Assembly: GCA_964275585.1 (NCBI GenBank)
Contig: CAXYCJ010000007.1
Location: 1-44,204 of the forward strand
DNA from: D2472 sp964275585
GTDB lineage: Bacteria; Pseudomonadota; Gammaproteobacteria; Magnimaribacterales; D2472
Direction: 5' to 3'
Length of the DNA stretch: 44,204 nucleotides
Of the stretch, positions 15,126-23,422 are shown piece after piece. The stretch's first letter is position 1. Every line of letters begins with the position of its first letter. The position numbers were made by a program, and so were the translations under genes. The notes under the pieces were generated by a model. That model did not search any database and had not been told where the DNA came from. It worked only from the letters and a program-made list of their open reading frames with translations.

Positions 15126-16169
15126 ATGAATTTTACAGGTTACATAGAGGGGTATTATGGTCGGCTATTAAGTTGGCAAGAGAGATCAAGAATTCTAGGT
15201 ATACTCGAACGGAATAACTTAAATAGTTTCTTTTATTGCCCCAAAGAAGATCAGTTCCATAGAACAACTTGGAAAGAGCCTTATCCTGCAGAGTGGTTAA
15301 AAGAATTTAGATCTTTTGCCTTGGAAGCCCAACTAAAAGATATAGAAATTATTTTTGGTATTTCTCCAGGCATAGATTTTGATAGTGACACTGACATTAA
15401 TATCCTTTTTGATAAAATCCAATTAATTGCCTCTATTGGAATCAAGCATGTGGCTATTTTATTTGATGATCTTTTGCAGGACTCATCTGGGCAATCTCAT
15501 GCCGAAATTTTAAATGAATGCATTATTGGATATCCTGATATTAATTTTTTAGCTGTTCCACAAGAGTATTCTTCCTCGCAAGCAAAACCAAATATCACCT
15601 CAAGCAACTACTTGACGCAATTCAATAAAATATTGAACCCTGAAGTTCCAGTATTCTGGACAGGCAGTCATGTTGTTTCTCAGTACTCATCTCAAGAAGA
15701 CGTTGAGATGTGGAAAAATATATTTCAAAGGCCCTTAATTTTTTGGGATAATTATTTTGCAAATGATTACTGTGGTCCAAAGGTAATTCTTGAGCCGTAT
15801 CAATCTATGTCTATTGAATCAGCTCGTCTATTCAATGGAGTTATGATTAACCCAACCGGGTTGATTGAGGTTGATGAAATATGCTTAGATTTTCTTGGAT
15901 ATTTTCTTGCTGGCCAAAAGATTATTGCCAAAGAATATTTTAAAGCTAATAATTTTCCATCGGAGTTCATAGATGCTCTGAATTTCTTTAAATTTGACAC
16001 TAATTTTAATAATTCTGATGAAGATGCCTCTAATATTGAAAAGTTATTATGGACATGGCATCACCCGTTAAAATTAGAGCTCTATCCATATTTACATATG
16101 ATAAGATTTATGCTCAAAGTTGATAATCAAGAATCTATATCAGCATTAAAAAAACGATTTAGAATATAA
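15126..16169 (+). CDS. GH84-type beta-N-acetylglucosaminidase domain protein
   Basis: The protein resembles the catalytic barrel of glycoside hydrolase family 84 (NAGidase/O-GlcNAcase). The start has GYIEGYYGRLLSWQER (residues 5-20), then FFYCPKEDQFHR-x3-KEPYP (35-54), FGISPGID (77-84), and the paired aspartates ILFDDL with Asp114 and Asp115, matching the catalytic pair of this family, whose mechanism is substrate-assisted. No signal peptide or membrane helix is visible, so it should act in the cytoplasm. At 347 residues it is essentially a lone catalytic domain. A 57-bp gap separates it from prmC and 23 bp from the acyl-CoA ligase. The natural substrate is unknown; imported amino-sugar glycans or recycled wall fragments are guesses. 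Confidence 0.82.
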   Translation: MNFTGYIEGYYGRLLSWQERSRILGILERNNLNSFFYCPKEDQFHRTTWKEPYPAEWLKEFRSFALEAQLKDIEIIFGISPGIDFDSDTDINILFDKIQLIASIGIKHVAILFDDLLQDSSGQSHAEILNECIIGYPDINFLAVPQEYSSSQAKPNITSSNYLTQFNKILNPEVPVFWTGSHVVSQYSSQEDVEMWKNIFQRPLIFWDNYFANDYCGPKVILEPYQSMSIESARLFNGVMINPTGLIEVDEICLDFLGYFLAGQKIIAKEYFKANNFPSEFIDALNFFKFDTNFNNSDEDASNIEKLLWTWHHPLKLELYPYLHMIRFMLKVDNQESISALKKRFRI

Positions 16170-16192
16170 ATTTAAAAAAAGGAGAGAGTTCA

Positions 16193-17809
16193 ATGAATGG
16201 CAATATGATGGGATGGGATCTAACAATTTCACAAGCTATATCTCATGCTGAGAAATATAATTTTGATGGTAAATTAATCTCAAGAGAGCTGGATGGCTCT
16301 ATCAAGAAAACAACATATGGCGAGTCAATTAAGCGGTCTAAAAAACTTGCAAATGCTCTTAATAAACTGGGCATTAATCTTCATGATAGAGTAGCAACTA
16401 TTGCTTGGAATAACAGCCGTCATTTCGAAACGTATTTTGGTGTTTCAGGCATGGGCGCTATTTTACACACTTTAAATCCAAGGTATTCTCCTGCCCAATT
16501 GATTTACATACTAAACCATGCAGAAGATAAAGTTTTGATAATTGATCCAACGTTTATTCCTCTGGTAGAGGGAGTCCAAGACCAGTTAAAATTTTTAGAA
16601 GTAATTATTATTGCCGCAGAAAAATCTTCTATCCCTGATAATAATTTAAATAACTCTTTCAGCTATGATGATTTGCTTGAGCAAGAGTCGAGCGAATACC
16701 AATGGCCAGAGTTAACCGAAGATACTTCATCTGCTTTATGCTACACCTCAGGGACTACTGGTAATCCTAAAGGTGTGCTCTACTCTCATAGATCAACTAT
16801 CTTGCATGCAATTTCTATAGCTGGGACCATGGGTTTTGATTCTTCTAGCGCAGTATTACCAGTTGTTCCTATGTTTCATGTTAATGCTTGGGGCGTGCCA
16901 TATTCAGCTCTAATCAATGGTTTTACATTAGTGCTGCCAGGACATGCGCTGGATGGGGAATCCTTATATGAACTGGTACAACAAGAATCTGTAGATGCTC
17001 TTTTGGGAGTTCCAACCGTTTGGTTGGGATTGTTGCAATATTTAGAAGGAAAAGGCTTAAAGATGGAATCTGTAAATCAAGTCCTTGTGGGTGGTTCTGC
17101 TGCTCCTTACGCAATGATCAAGGCTTTTGACGAGCAACATGATGCATTCCTTACACATGGTTGGGGGATGACAGAAATGAGTCCTCTAGGAACCATCAAC
17201 ACCCAAACAAAAAAAGCAATGAGTCTGCCAACAGAAGAGAGATATCAACTTCAAACAAAGCAAGGCTATCCAATGTTTGGTGTAGAGATCAAGACTGTTG
17301 ACGATAACAATGAAGAATTGCCTAGAGATGGTGAGGCAAGTGGGGCGCTGAAAGTTAAAGGCCCATGGATTATGCATACTTATTTTAAAGCAGAAGAACC
17401 AGCTGTAGATGACGAAGGTTGGTTTGATACAGGCGATGTTGCAACAATTCATCCAGATGGCTGTATGCAGATTGTTGATAGGGCTAAAGATGTAATCAAA
17501 ACTGGAGGTGAGTGGATAAGTTCGATTGATTTAGAAAATGCAGTGCTAACTCATGAAAATATACTAGAGGCTTGTGTTGTTGGAGTACCTCATCCGAAAT
17601 GGGATGAGAGGCCTTTACTGTTTTTGATAACTAAAGATGGCAACTCTATAGATAAAAAAGAAATCAATGATTTTCTTCTAGAGAAAGTTGTGAAATGGTG
17701 GCTGCCTGATGATATTATATTTGTTAAAGAATTGCCCCATGGAGCAACTGGAAAATTACTAAAAGTCGAGCTGAGAGAGCAATATAAAGATCATTTAATG
17801 GAGAAATAA
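16193..17809 (+). CDS. AMP-forming acyl-CoA synthetase, AlkK/DmdB-like
   Basis: This adenylate-forming ligase activates a carboxylic acid to its CoA thioester through an acyl-AMP. The ATG has a strong AAAGGAGAG site. Over 538 residues it shows the P-loop-like YTSGTTGNPKGVLYSHRS (about 182-199), the adenine-binding THGWGMTEMSP (about 321-331), GWFDTGDVATIHPDG (about 411-425), DRAKDVIKTGGEWIS, and the C-terminal catalytic Lys in HGATGKLLKVEL. The start MMGWDLTISQAISHAEKY resembles medium-chain AlkK ligases and the methylmercaptopropionate-CoA ligase DmdB. Sequence alone does not separate these, so substrate length is uncertain. The MaoC gene starts 1 bp after its stop, so the pair is one unit. 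Confidence 0.93.
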   Translation: MNGNMMGWDLTISQAISHAEKYNFDGKLISRELDGSIKKTTYGESIKRSKKLANALNKLGINLHDRVATIAWNNSRHFETYFGVSGMGAILHTLNPRYSPAQLIYILNHAEDKVLIIDPTFIPLVEGVQDQLKFLEVIIIAAEKSSIPDNNLNNSFSYDDLLEQESSEYQWPELTEDTSSALCYTSGTTGNPKGVLYSHRSTILHAISIAGTMGFDSSSAVLPVVPMFHVNAWGVPYSALINGFTLVLPGHALDGESLYELVQQESVDALLGVPTVWLGLLQYLEGKGLKMESVNQVLVGGSAAPYAMIKAFDEQHDAFLTHGWGMTEMSPLGTINTQTKKAMSLPTEERYQLQTKQGYPMFGVEIKTVDDNNEELPRDGEASGALKVKGPWIMHTYFKAEEPAVDDEGWFDTGDVATIHPDGCMQIVDRAKDVIKTGGEWISSIDLENAVLTHENILEACVVGVPHPKWDERPLLFLITKDGNSIDKKEINDFLLEKVVKWWLPDDIIFVKELPHGATGKLLKVELREQYKDHLMEK

Positions 17810-17810
17810 A

Positions 17811-18269
17811 ATGGCATTAACAATAGTTAAACCCGAAAATATCAAAGATTATATCGGAAAAGATCTAGGGACCACTGAATGGTTTACTGTTGATCAAGAT
17901 CGTATTAATAAATTTGCTGACGCAACTGATGACCATCAATTTATTCATGTTGATTCCGAGAAAGCAACTCCAATTTTTGGCTCTACTATTGCTCATGGAT
18001 TTCTCTCGTTATCTCTTACTGCAGGAATAGGAGCAGATATTGCCTTAGTGGTTGATGGTGCAAAAATGGGATTAAATTATGGTCTAGATAAAGTGAGGTT
18101 TCTAAGTCCAGTGCCTGTGAATTCAAGAGTTAGATTAAATTCTGTTGTTATGGATATAACAGAAAAAAACCCAGGACAATTCCTTGTAAAATCATCCGTA
18201 ACGATGGAAATAGAGGGGGTAGAAAAGCCAGCATTTATAGCTGAAACATTAAGCATGTGGGTTACTTAA
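17811..18269 (+). CDS. MaoC-like (R)-specific enoyl-CoA hydratase
   Basis: A single hot-dog-fold domain of 152 residues. The hydratase-2 motif is present as FADATDDHQFIHVD (residues 35-48), with Asp41 and His46 in the places of the catalytic pair, followed by FGSTIAHGFLSLSL (about 56-69) and a KVRFLSPVPVNSRVRL strand (about 93-108). The family adds water to trans-2-enoyl-CoA to give (R)-3-hydroxyacyl-CoA. It is tightly coupled to the upstream acyl-CoA ligase, so the two probably act in succession on the same acyl chain. It converges on the sulfotransferase gene with a 4-bp overlap. Confidence 0.92.
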   Translation: MALTIVKPENIKDYIGKDLGTTEWFTVDQDRINKFADATDDHQFIHVDSEKATPIFGSTIAHGFLSLSLTAGIGADIALVVDGAKMGLNYGLDKVRFLSPVPVNSRVRLNSVVMDITEKNPGQFLVKSSVTMEIEGVEKPAFIAETLSMWVT

Positions 18270-19510
18270 ATTTCTTTGAGGACATTAAATGTCTGAAAAT
18301 AAAATTCAAAAGATTGATAAAACTCTGATTTATTTACCTCAAAGTTATCTAGATCATAGATGACTTGTCCATGCTTGCCTCTTTGATGTGAATTTATATA
18401 TTCTTGCATTTGATCCTTGGTTAACTTATTAAACTTCAAAGAATTTTTTGAATAGATGCTTTTGACGCTATGGAGATTAGATTTCATAAGATCATGAAAA
18501 AATATATCACACCTTTGATTTAACGGAATCGATTCATAATCTTCTGTAAAGCTCTCCAAAAGTATTTGAATTCTATTTTGCCAATAATGAAAATTATTTT
18601 TAGGCTCAACCTGATATCTTCTTAGCCTATCTCCATATGACAGCATTGTTGATGTAGATAACACAACTGACAATGGGTCCCTATAAGTAATTACAAAAGT
18701 TGCATCTGGAAATGTTCTTAGTAGGGGGCTTATTTGTTCTAAGTGCTGAGGTGATTTTAGTATCCATTTTTTAGGGCCCTTCATGAATTGCATAGCTTTT
18801 AAAATTTCTTTTAGATAGGAGTAGTGATCAATTTGATCATGTGCAAGGTAATAGTCTCTCCATTCTGGGACATAAGCCAACCACTCAGGTAGGTATGTTG
18901 AAAAATCCATAGCTTGCAGCTCAATTTCTTCATGAATATGATTGGGATGCATATCATGCATTGATTTGAGAAGAGGCATGGTTTGAAGAAAACTATCATA
19001 CTCTTTAAAAGCAGTTTCCTGTCTTAGATCTTCATCATGGTTTGAATTGATTAAATGCTCTGGGAATGGTCTTAAGCTCTCCCAATACGGCATAGATTTC
19101 AGTCTGGAGTCTGATGCCATAAGATTAAGCAGATGTGTTGTCCCAGATCTTGGCAAGCCAATAATAATAATGGGCTGGGAGATGACCTCATTTTCATATT
19201 GAGGAAAGTCCTTTTTAAATTTTTCAAATTTTAATCTATTTTCAGCATACCGGACTTGATCATTGAATATTCCAAACTTTCCAATTCCCGCCAAACCTTC
19301 ATCATTCAAGATTGATTGCATTAATATCTCAAGTCTTTCAATAAAACCTTCATCCCCAAAATCTTTTAGCCCTGAGTTATTGGATGCATCATTCAAAATA
19401 GCTTCAGTTGTTAGATTTAGCTTAAGAGTTTCCCCATAATCCTTTGCTTCTTGTTGAAAGGGTGTAAGAATGGGATTTGCTAGGTCTTCAATTTCAATTT
19501 TTTGTGACAT
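18266..19510 (-). CDS. PAPS-dependent sulfotransferase family protein
   Basis: The protein (414 residues) has the 5'-phosphosulfate-binding loop GLPRSGTTHLLNL (about residues 118-130) and a 3'-phosphate-binding region with KSPQHLEQISPLLRTFPDATFVITYRDP (about 245-275), where the R and following Ser are the usual PAP contacts. An N-terminal helical extension of ~110 residues precedes the fold, as in bacterial Sulfotransfer_3-type proteins. No signal peptide or transmembrane segment is seen, so it is cytosolic. The acceptor cannot be read from the sequence; lipid, sterol, or small-alcohol acceptors would fit the neighbours. It is followed 2 bp upstream by the SDR gene on the same strand. Confidence 0.9.
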   Translation of the reverse strand: MSQKIEIEDLANPILTPFQQEAKDYGETLKLNLTTEAILNDASNNSGLKDFGDEGFIERLEILMQSILNDEGLAGIGKFGIFNDQVRYAENRLKFEKFKKDFPQYENEVISQPIIIIGLPRSGTTHLLNLMASDSRLKSMPYWESLRPFPEHLINSNHDEDLRQETAFKEYDSFLQTMPLLKSMHDMHPNHIHEEIELQAMDFSTYLPEWLAYVPEWRDYYLAHDQIDHYSYLKEILKAMQFMKGPKKWILKSPQHLEQISPLLRTFPDATFVITYRDPLSVVLSTSTMLSYGDRLRRYQVEPKNNFHYWQNRIQILLESFTEDYESIPLNQRCDIFFHDLMKSNLHSVKSIYSKNSLKFNKLTKDQMQEYINSHQRGKHGQVIYDLDNFEVNKSEFYQSFEFYFQTFNVLKEI

Positions 19511-19512
19511 CT

Positions 19513-20262
19513 TTAGCTTGATATTGAGTAACCCCCATCAACTCTTAAAGTCTCTCCAGTGATGTAACTAGCTGCTGGAGATGTCAAAAATAAAACAGCA
19601 TTAGCTACATCAAGAGGATTTCCAAACTTTTTTAATGCTATTCTATTAATAATATCTTGAGACGTTTCTTCAGAATCTATTATTGGCTCAGTCATTCGAG
19701 TTTTTATATATCCAGCTGCCACAGCATTAACACGAATTTTTTCATTAGCCCATTTCATTGATAAGGTTTTGATTAGTTGAACTAATCCGCCTTTTCCAGC
19801 TCCATAACCAGGCACAATTGGCAGACCAAAAAAAGAAGTCATTGAAGCTATACCAATGATTGATGCGCCTCCTTGAATGCTAGATTTTATTAATATGGGC
19901 TGCAAGGCATTTGATAAGCGATAGAAACTATTTAAGTGAATATATACAGCTCGATCAAAGATGTCAGGATCATCTTCGCTTTTGCCTCCTGGGAAAGCTA
20001 AACCACCATTGTTTACAAGGATATCTAATTTTTTTATAGAGTTTCCAAGATTATCAATGCTTTTTTTATCTTCTAAATTTAATTGAATATATGAAAATTT
20101 GCCTAGGATACCTGGGTATTCCTGCAGAGACGATTTTGTTCCGGTAATTGTAACAAAAGCACCCGCAGCTAAATAAGATTCTGCAATAGCTTTGCCAATG
20201 CCACTGGTTCCCCCGGTAACGAGAATATTTGCCTTAGAATAATCAAAAGAGATGTTGCTCAT
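19513..20262 (-). CDS. Short-chain dehydrogenase/reductase (classical SDR)
   Basis: A classical SDR of about 249 residues. The frame is open to an ATG at 20280, but the second ATG (20262, MSNISFDYSKANILVTGG) leaves the Rossmann motif TGGTSGIGKAIA (near residues 15-26) at the normal distance from the start. NNGG follows beta-4, the catalytic Ser is in the IASMTSF region, and Tyr-x3-Lys is present as YGAGK. The end GGYSISS follows TGETLRVDGG, typical of FabG or glucose-dehydrogenase-like members. The substrate is unknown. It is co-oriented with the sulfotransferase and divergent, with a 24-bp gap, from the metallo-hydrolase. Confidence 0.92.
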   Translation of the reverse strand: MSNISFDYSKANILVTGGTSGIGKAIAESYLAAGAFVTITGTKSSLQEYPGILGKFSYIQLNLEDKKSIDNLGNSIKKLDILVNNGGLAFPGGKSEDDPDIFDRAVYIHLNSFYRLSNALQPILIKSSIQGGASIIGIASMTSFFGLPIVPGYGAGKGGLVQLIKTLSMKWANEKIRVNAVAAGYIKTRMTEPIIDSEETSQDIINRIALKKFGNPLDVANAVLFLTSPAASYITGETLRVDGGYSISS

Positions 20263-20286
20263 TAAGAAATATAATAACATGTGTAT

Positions 20287-21561
20287 ATGGGATCATTACT
20301 TATTAACAAAAGACCAGGGTCTTTGGATATAAAACCAGCAAGTCAATCAGCGCCTTTTCGCATAAATGATTTTATTTTTTTATCTGAAGGTGCAAGTAAC
20401 AGTTATTTAATTGAAACGGCTGAGGGTAATATTCTAATAAATACTGGCTTAGGAGTAGAAGCTCCAATCCATAAATATTGCTTTGATCAAATTAATAAGA
20501 ATCAAATTAAGTATATTATTTATACTCAAGGTCATGTAGATCATGTTGGTGGGTCAGGCTTTTTTAAGGAGTACAATCCAGATGCAACTCTTATTGCGCA
20601 AGAGAATATTCTCGAGCACCAATCTTTCGACTCATTAACCCAAGGTGGAAGGGTTTTAAATGCCTATAAATTTTTTGGTGAAATGATTGATCTCATGAAT
20701 GATTCGATAGCTAGAGCTGAAAAAATGGGTTTTAAAGATATTCAATCAATTGCAGAGCCTGATATCTTATTTCAAGATGAACATAAGCTTTCATTAGGAG
20801 GCTTAGATTTAGAACTTTATTCAGTCCCAGGCGGGGAAACTCTAGACGCTCTTTTAATATATCTACCCAAGCATAAAATTCTTTTTTCAGGCAATGCCTT
20901 TGGGCCTTTATTTCCTCATATTCCAAATTTTTGCACTCTTCGAGGAGATAGAATTAGATTTGCAATCCCTTATTTAGAAATGTGTAAAAAGGTGTTAGAA
21001 CTCAAGCCTACTACTTTAATTACAGGACATTTTAAACCAATTGAGGGCCAGGAATTAATATATAACGAAGTAAAAAACCTGCATGATGCAGTCGAGTATA
21101 TCCACAATGAAACTGTAGCAGGCATTAACAGTGGAAAAGATATGTATGAATTAATGAAAGAGATTGTCTTGCCAAAAAAATTATTAGTTGGAGAAGGCTA
21201 TGGGACAGTTGAATGGGCAATTCGCTCTATTTATGAAGGGTATACAGGTTGGTTTAGACATCAATCAACTACAGAGTTATATGCTTACTCTCCGCAAACC
21301 ATATTTTCTGACTTAAATAATTTGATAGATAAAAAAAGTGCTTTAAAAACGATTGCAGATTTAATTGCTTCATCTGAGTATTTAAAGGCGATCCATCTAT
21401 GTGAAATTATGAGTTCATCAGATGATAATAAAGAGGCATTAAAAATGTATCATGAGATACATATAATTTTATTAAAAGAAGCTCAAATGAATTCAAACCG
21501 CTGGATAGTTAAATGGTTAGAAGCTGAGATAGAGGCAACAAAAAATAAGTTAAATGCCTAA
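20287..21561 (+). CDS. Metallo-beta-lactamase-fold hydrolase with alkylsulfatase dimerisation domain
   Basis: The N-terminal half is an MBL fold: SNSYLIET and GNILINTGLG near residues 38-56, then TQGHVDHVGG (about 80-89). The usual HxHxDH metal motif reads QGHVDH, with Gln at the first His. PGGETLDALLIYLP and KILFSGNAFGPLFPH follow, then LITGHFKPIEG. From about residue 285 the chain has EGYGTVEWAIRSIYEGYTGWFRHQSTTELY, resembling the alkylsulfatase dimerisation domain of SdsA1/BDS1-type type III alkylsulfatases. At ~424 residues it stops short of the C-terminal SCP2-like domain of those enzymes. GTG 20281 is an alternative start; neither start has a clear ribosome site. It overlaps the dehydrogenase gene by 8 bp. 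No signal peptide is visible. Confidence 0.85.
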   Translation: MGSLLINKRPGSLDIKPASQSAPFRINDFIFLSEGASNSYLIETAEGNILINTGLGVEAPIHKYCFDQINKNQIKYIIYTQGHVDHVGGSGFFKEYNPDATLIAQENILEHQSFDSLTQGGRVLNAYKFFGEMIDLMNDSIARAEKMGFKDIQSIAEPDILFQDEHKLSLGGLDLELYSVPGGETLDALLIYLPKHKILFSGNAFGPLFPHIPNFCTLRGDRIRFAIPYLEMCKKVLELKPTTLITGHFKPIEGQELIYNEVKNLHDAVEYIHNETVAGINSGKDMYELMKEIVLPKKLLVGEGYGTVEWAIRSIYEGYTGWFRHQSTTELYAYSPQTIFSDLNNLIDKKSALKTIADLIASSEYLKAIHLCEIMSSSDDNKEALKMYHEIHIILLKEAQMNSNRWIVKWLEAEIEATKNKLNA

Positions 21562-22573
21562 GAAGATTCAGCAAATTAACATTCATGGCCCTAATCTTTT
21601 ATCATTAGATTTAATTGATTATCCACTACTTGGTTCTAATGACTTAATTGTTGAAATTAAGTACTGTGGCATATGCGGAACTGATTTAGGCTATTTATCA
21701 TCTGGAGGCCTGATGGGTCCCCAAGAAAAACCCATGGCTCTTGGCCATGAAATGTCTGGAATTGTCGTTGAAAAAGGAGCTAACACGAAGGATATTAATA
21801 TAAATGATAGGGTGGCTATCAACCCTATGGGAAACCAAAACAGCATAGGAAATGGAGGCCTGGAGGGCGGGATGACCAATTTCTTATTAGTGAAAAATGC
21901 AGCTTTAAATAAAAATATTTTTAAGTTACCTGATGATATGTCCTTTGAAGTAGGTGCATTGGTAGAACCTTTTGCGGTTGCTTTGAGAGCAATTAATCGT
22001 TCTAATATAACCCCAGACTCCAAAGTTAGTGTATTGGGGTTAGGTTGCATAGGGTTTTCTGTAGTTACATTACTGAGTTATTTAGGCTATAAAAATATAG
22101 TTGCTATTGATCTTTCTGATTTAAGAGTCTTGCATGCAAATAATTTAGACTCAGTAAGTGCTTTTAATGATTGGAGTATTTTTACAGAAGCCTTAAAAAA
22201 ATTTCATGGAGAAGATGAGGTTTTTGGCATGAAAGTATCAGATACTGATGCTTTTATTGATTGTACTGGGAATCATAAAATACTTAGTAATATTATCAAT
22301 ATTGCAAAAACACATGCTCGTATTATCGTCACCGGTTTGCACAAAAAAGAAGCTTCAGTAAATTTTAGGTCAGTTTTGATGCGTGAGCTTGAAATTACCA
22401 CATCCATGGCTTATTCAAACGATGAATTTCAGAAATCCTTAGAAATATTATCAAAAAATATTATTGATCAAAACAAATTTATTAGCCATAAATGTACAAT
22501 TCAAGATTTTAAAAAAGCATTTGATTTGGCCAAAGATGGAAATTTAGCTACAAAAGTAATGTTTGAGATATGA
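21554..22573 (+). CDS. Zinc-type alcohol dehydrogenase (MDR family)
   Basis: The 339-residue protein is a medium-chain dehydrogenase/reductase. The catalytic zinc site is present: GICGTD with Cys41, then GHE with His65-Glu66. The nucleotide-binding fold has VLGLGCIGFSVVTLLSYLG (about 154-172) and ends its second strand at AIDLSDLR, where Asp indicates NAD over NADP. The four-cysteine structural zinc lobe normally near residues 95-115 is missing; that stretch (NPMGNQNSIGNGGLEGG) has no cysteine. It overlaps both neighbours, so it is probably translated with the metallo-hydrolase and hydroxylase. A plausible job is oxidising an alcohol released by the upstream hydrolase. Confidence 0.9.
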   Translation: MPKKIQQINIHGPNLLSLDLIDYPLLGSNDLIVEIKYCGICGTDLGYLSSGGLMGPQEKPMALGHEMSGIVVEKGANTKDININDRVAINPMGNQNSIGNGGLEGGMTNFLLVKNAALNKNIFKLPDDMSFEVGALVEPFAVALRAINRSNITPDSKVSVLGLGCIGFSVVTLLSYLGYKNIVAIDLSDLRVLHANNLDSVSAFNDWSIFTEALKKFHGEDEVFGMKVSDTDAFIDCTGNHKILSNIINIAKTHARIIVTGLHKKEASVNFRSVLMRELEITTSMAYSNDEFQKSLEILSKNIIDQNKFISHKCTIQDFKKAFDLAKDGNLATKVMFEI

Positions 22574-23421
22574 GACTGTTCTTTTCTAGATTTGGATATT
22601 TAATCTGTATATTTTCTGTTATGGGGCTCTCAATTTCACTTATAGAATCAGGGTATAGTGAATTGCAAGTTTTGTTGTTTGCATCTATAGCATCAATGAT
22701 CTTCATGCTATTTGGAGAATTTTACACTCCCTTGTATAAAAAGTGGAAGCCAAACCTGAAAGATAATTTTTCCCCTGACGCAAGTCTTTTTTTTGTGAAT
22801 TATATTTTATTGCAAAGTCAATTGCTGCAACTTTTTCTTGCTTCTATAGCTATCCAGTTTGCGGGTGGTGGACTAAATATATGGCCATCAGAATTTTCTA
22901 TTGCAATTCAATTAGTTCTTGCGTTAATAATTTCTGAGTTAGGGTTGTATTGGTTTCATAGGGCCTGTCATGAGATTCCTTTTCTATGGAGATTTCATAA
23001 AATTCATCATAATCCAAAAAAGCTATATTGGTTTAATGCAACAAGGTTTCATTATGTCGATGTAACACTGCTTCAGGTTTGCGGAATGGTTCCGCTATTA
23101 TTTTTTGGTGCTGAACCTAAAATAATAGTATTAGTAACAATTTTTAGCACCGTTCATGGTTATTGGCAGCATATAAATGCAAAGCAAGATCAAGGCATTC
23201 TTAATTATTTTTTCTCAGGACCGGAGCTTCATAGATGGCATCATAATATAGAGTCGGAAATTGCCAATCACAATTATGGCAATAACTTAATTCTATGGGA
23301 CCACGTTTTTAAAACATTCTATTGGCCTAGAGAAGAAAGTCAAACACTTGAAAATATAGGGGTAAAGGGCAATTTTTCCAATAGTCTAAGGTCTATGATT
23401 CTAGACCCTTTCAAGAGATAA
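22570..23421 (+). CDS. Sterol desaturase / fatty-acid hydroxylase family membrane protein
   Basis: A 283-residue integral membrane di-iron oxygenase. The three histidine clusters are clear: HRACHE (HX3H, about residue 129), HKIHH (HX2HH, about 143), and ELHRWHH (HX2HH, about 218), with GLYWFHR before the first. Hydrophobic stretches at about 5-23, 33-48, 73-95 and 110-125 are membrane helices. The family uses O2 and electrons to hydroxylate or desaturate lipids, sterols, or carotenoids; the substrate cannot be read here. The ATGA overlap with the dehydrogenase makes these co-translated. It converges on gatB with a 1-bp gap. Confidence 0.93.
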   Translation: MRLFFSRFGYLICIFSVMGLSISLIESGYSELQVLLFASIASMIFMLFGEFYTPLYKKWKPNLKDNFSPDASLFFVNYILLQSQLLQLFLASIAIQFAGGGLNIWPSEFSIAIQLVLALIISELGLYWFHRACHEIPFLWRFHKIHHNPKKLYWFNATRFHYVDVTLLQVCGMVPLLFFGAEPKIIVLVTIFSTVHGYWQHINAKQDQGILNYFFSGPELHRWHHNIESEIANHNYGNNLILWDHVFKTFYWPREESQTLENIGVKGNFSNSLRSMILDPFKR

Positions 23422-23422
23422 A

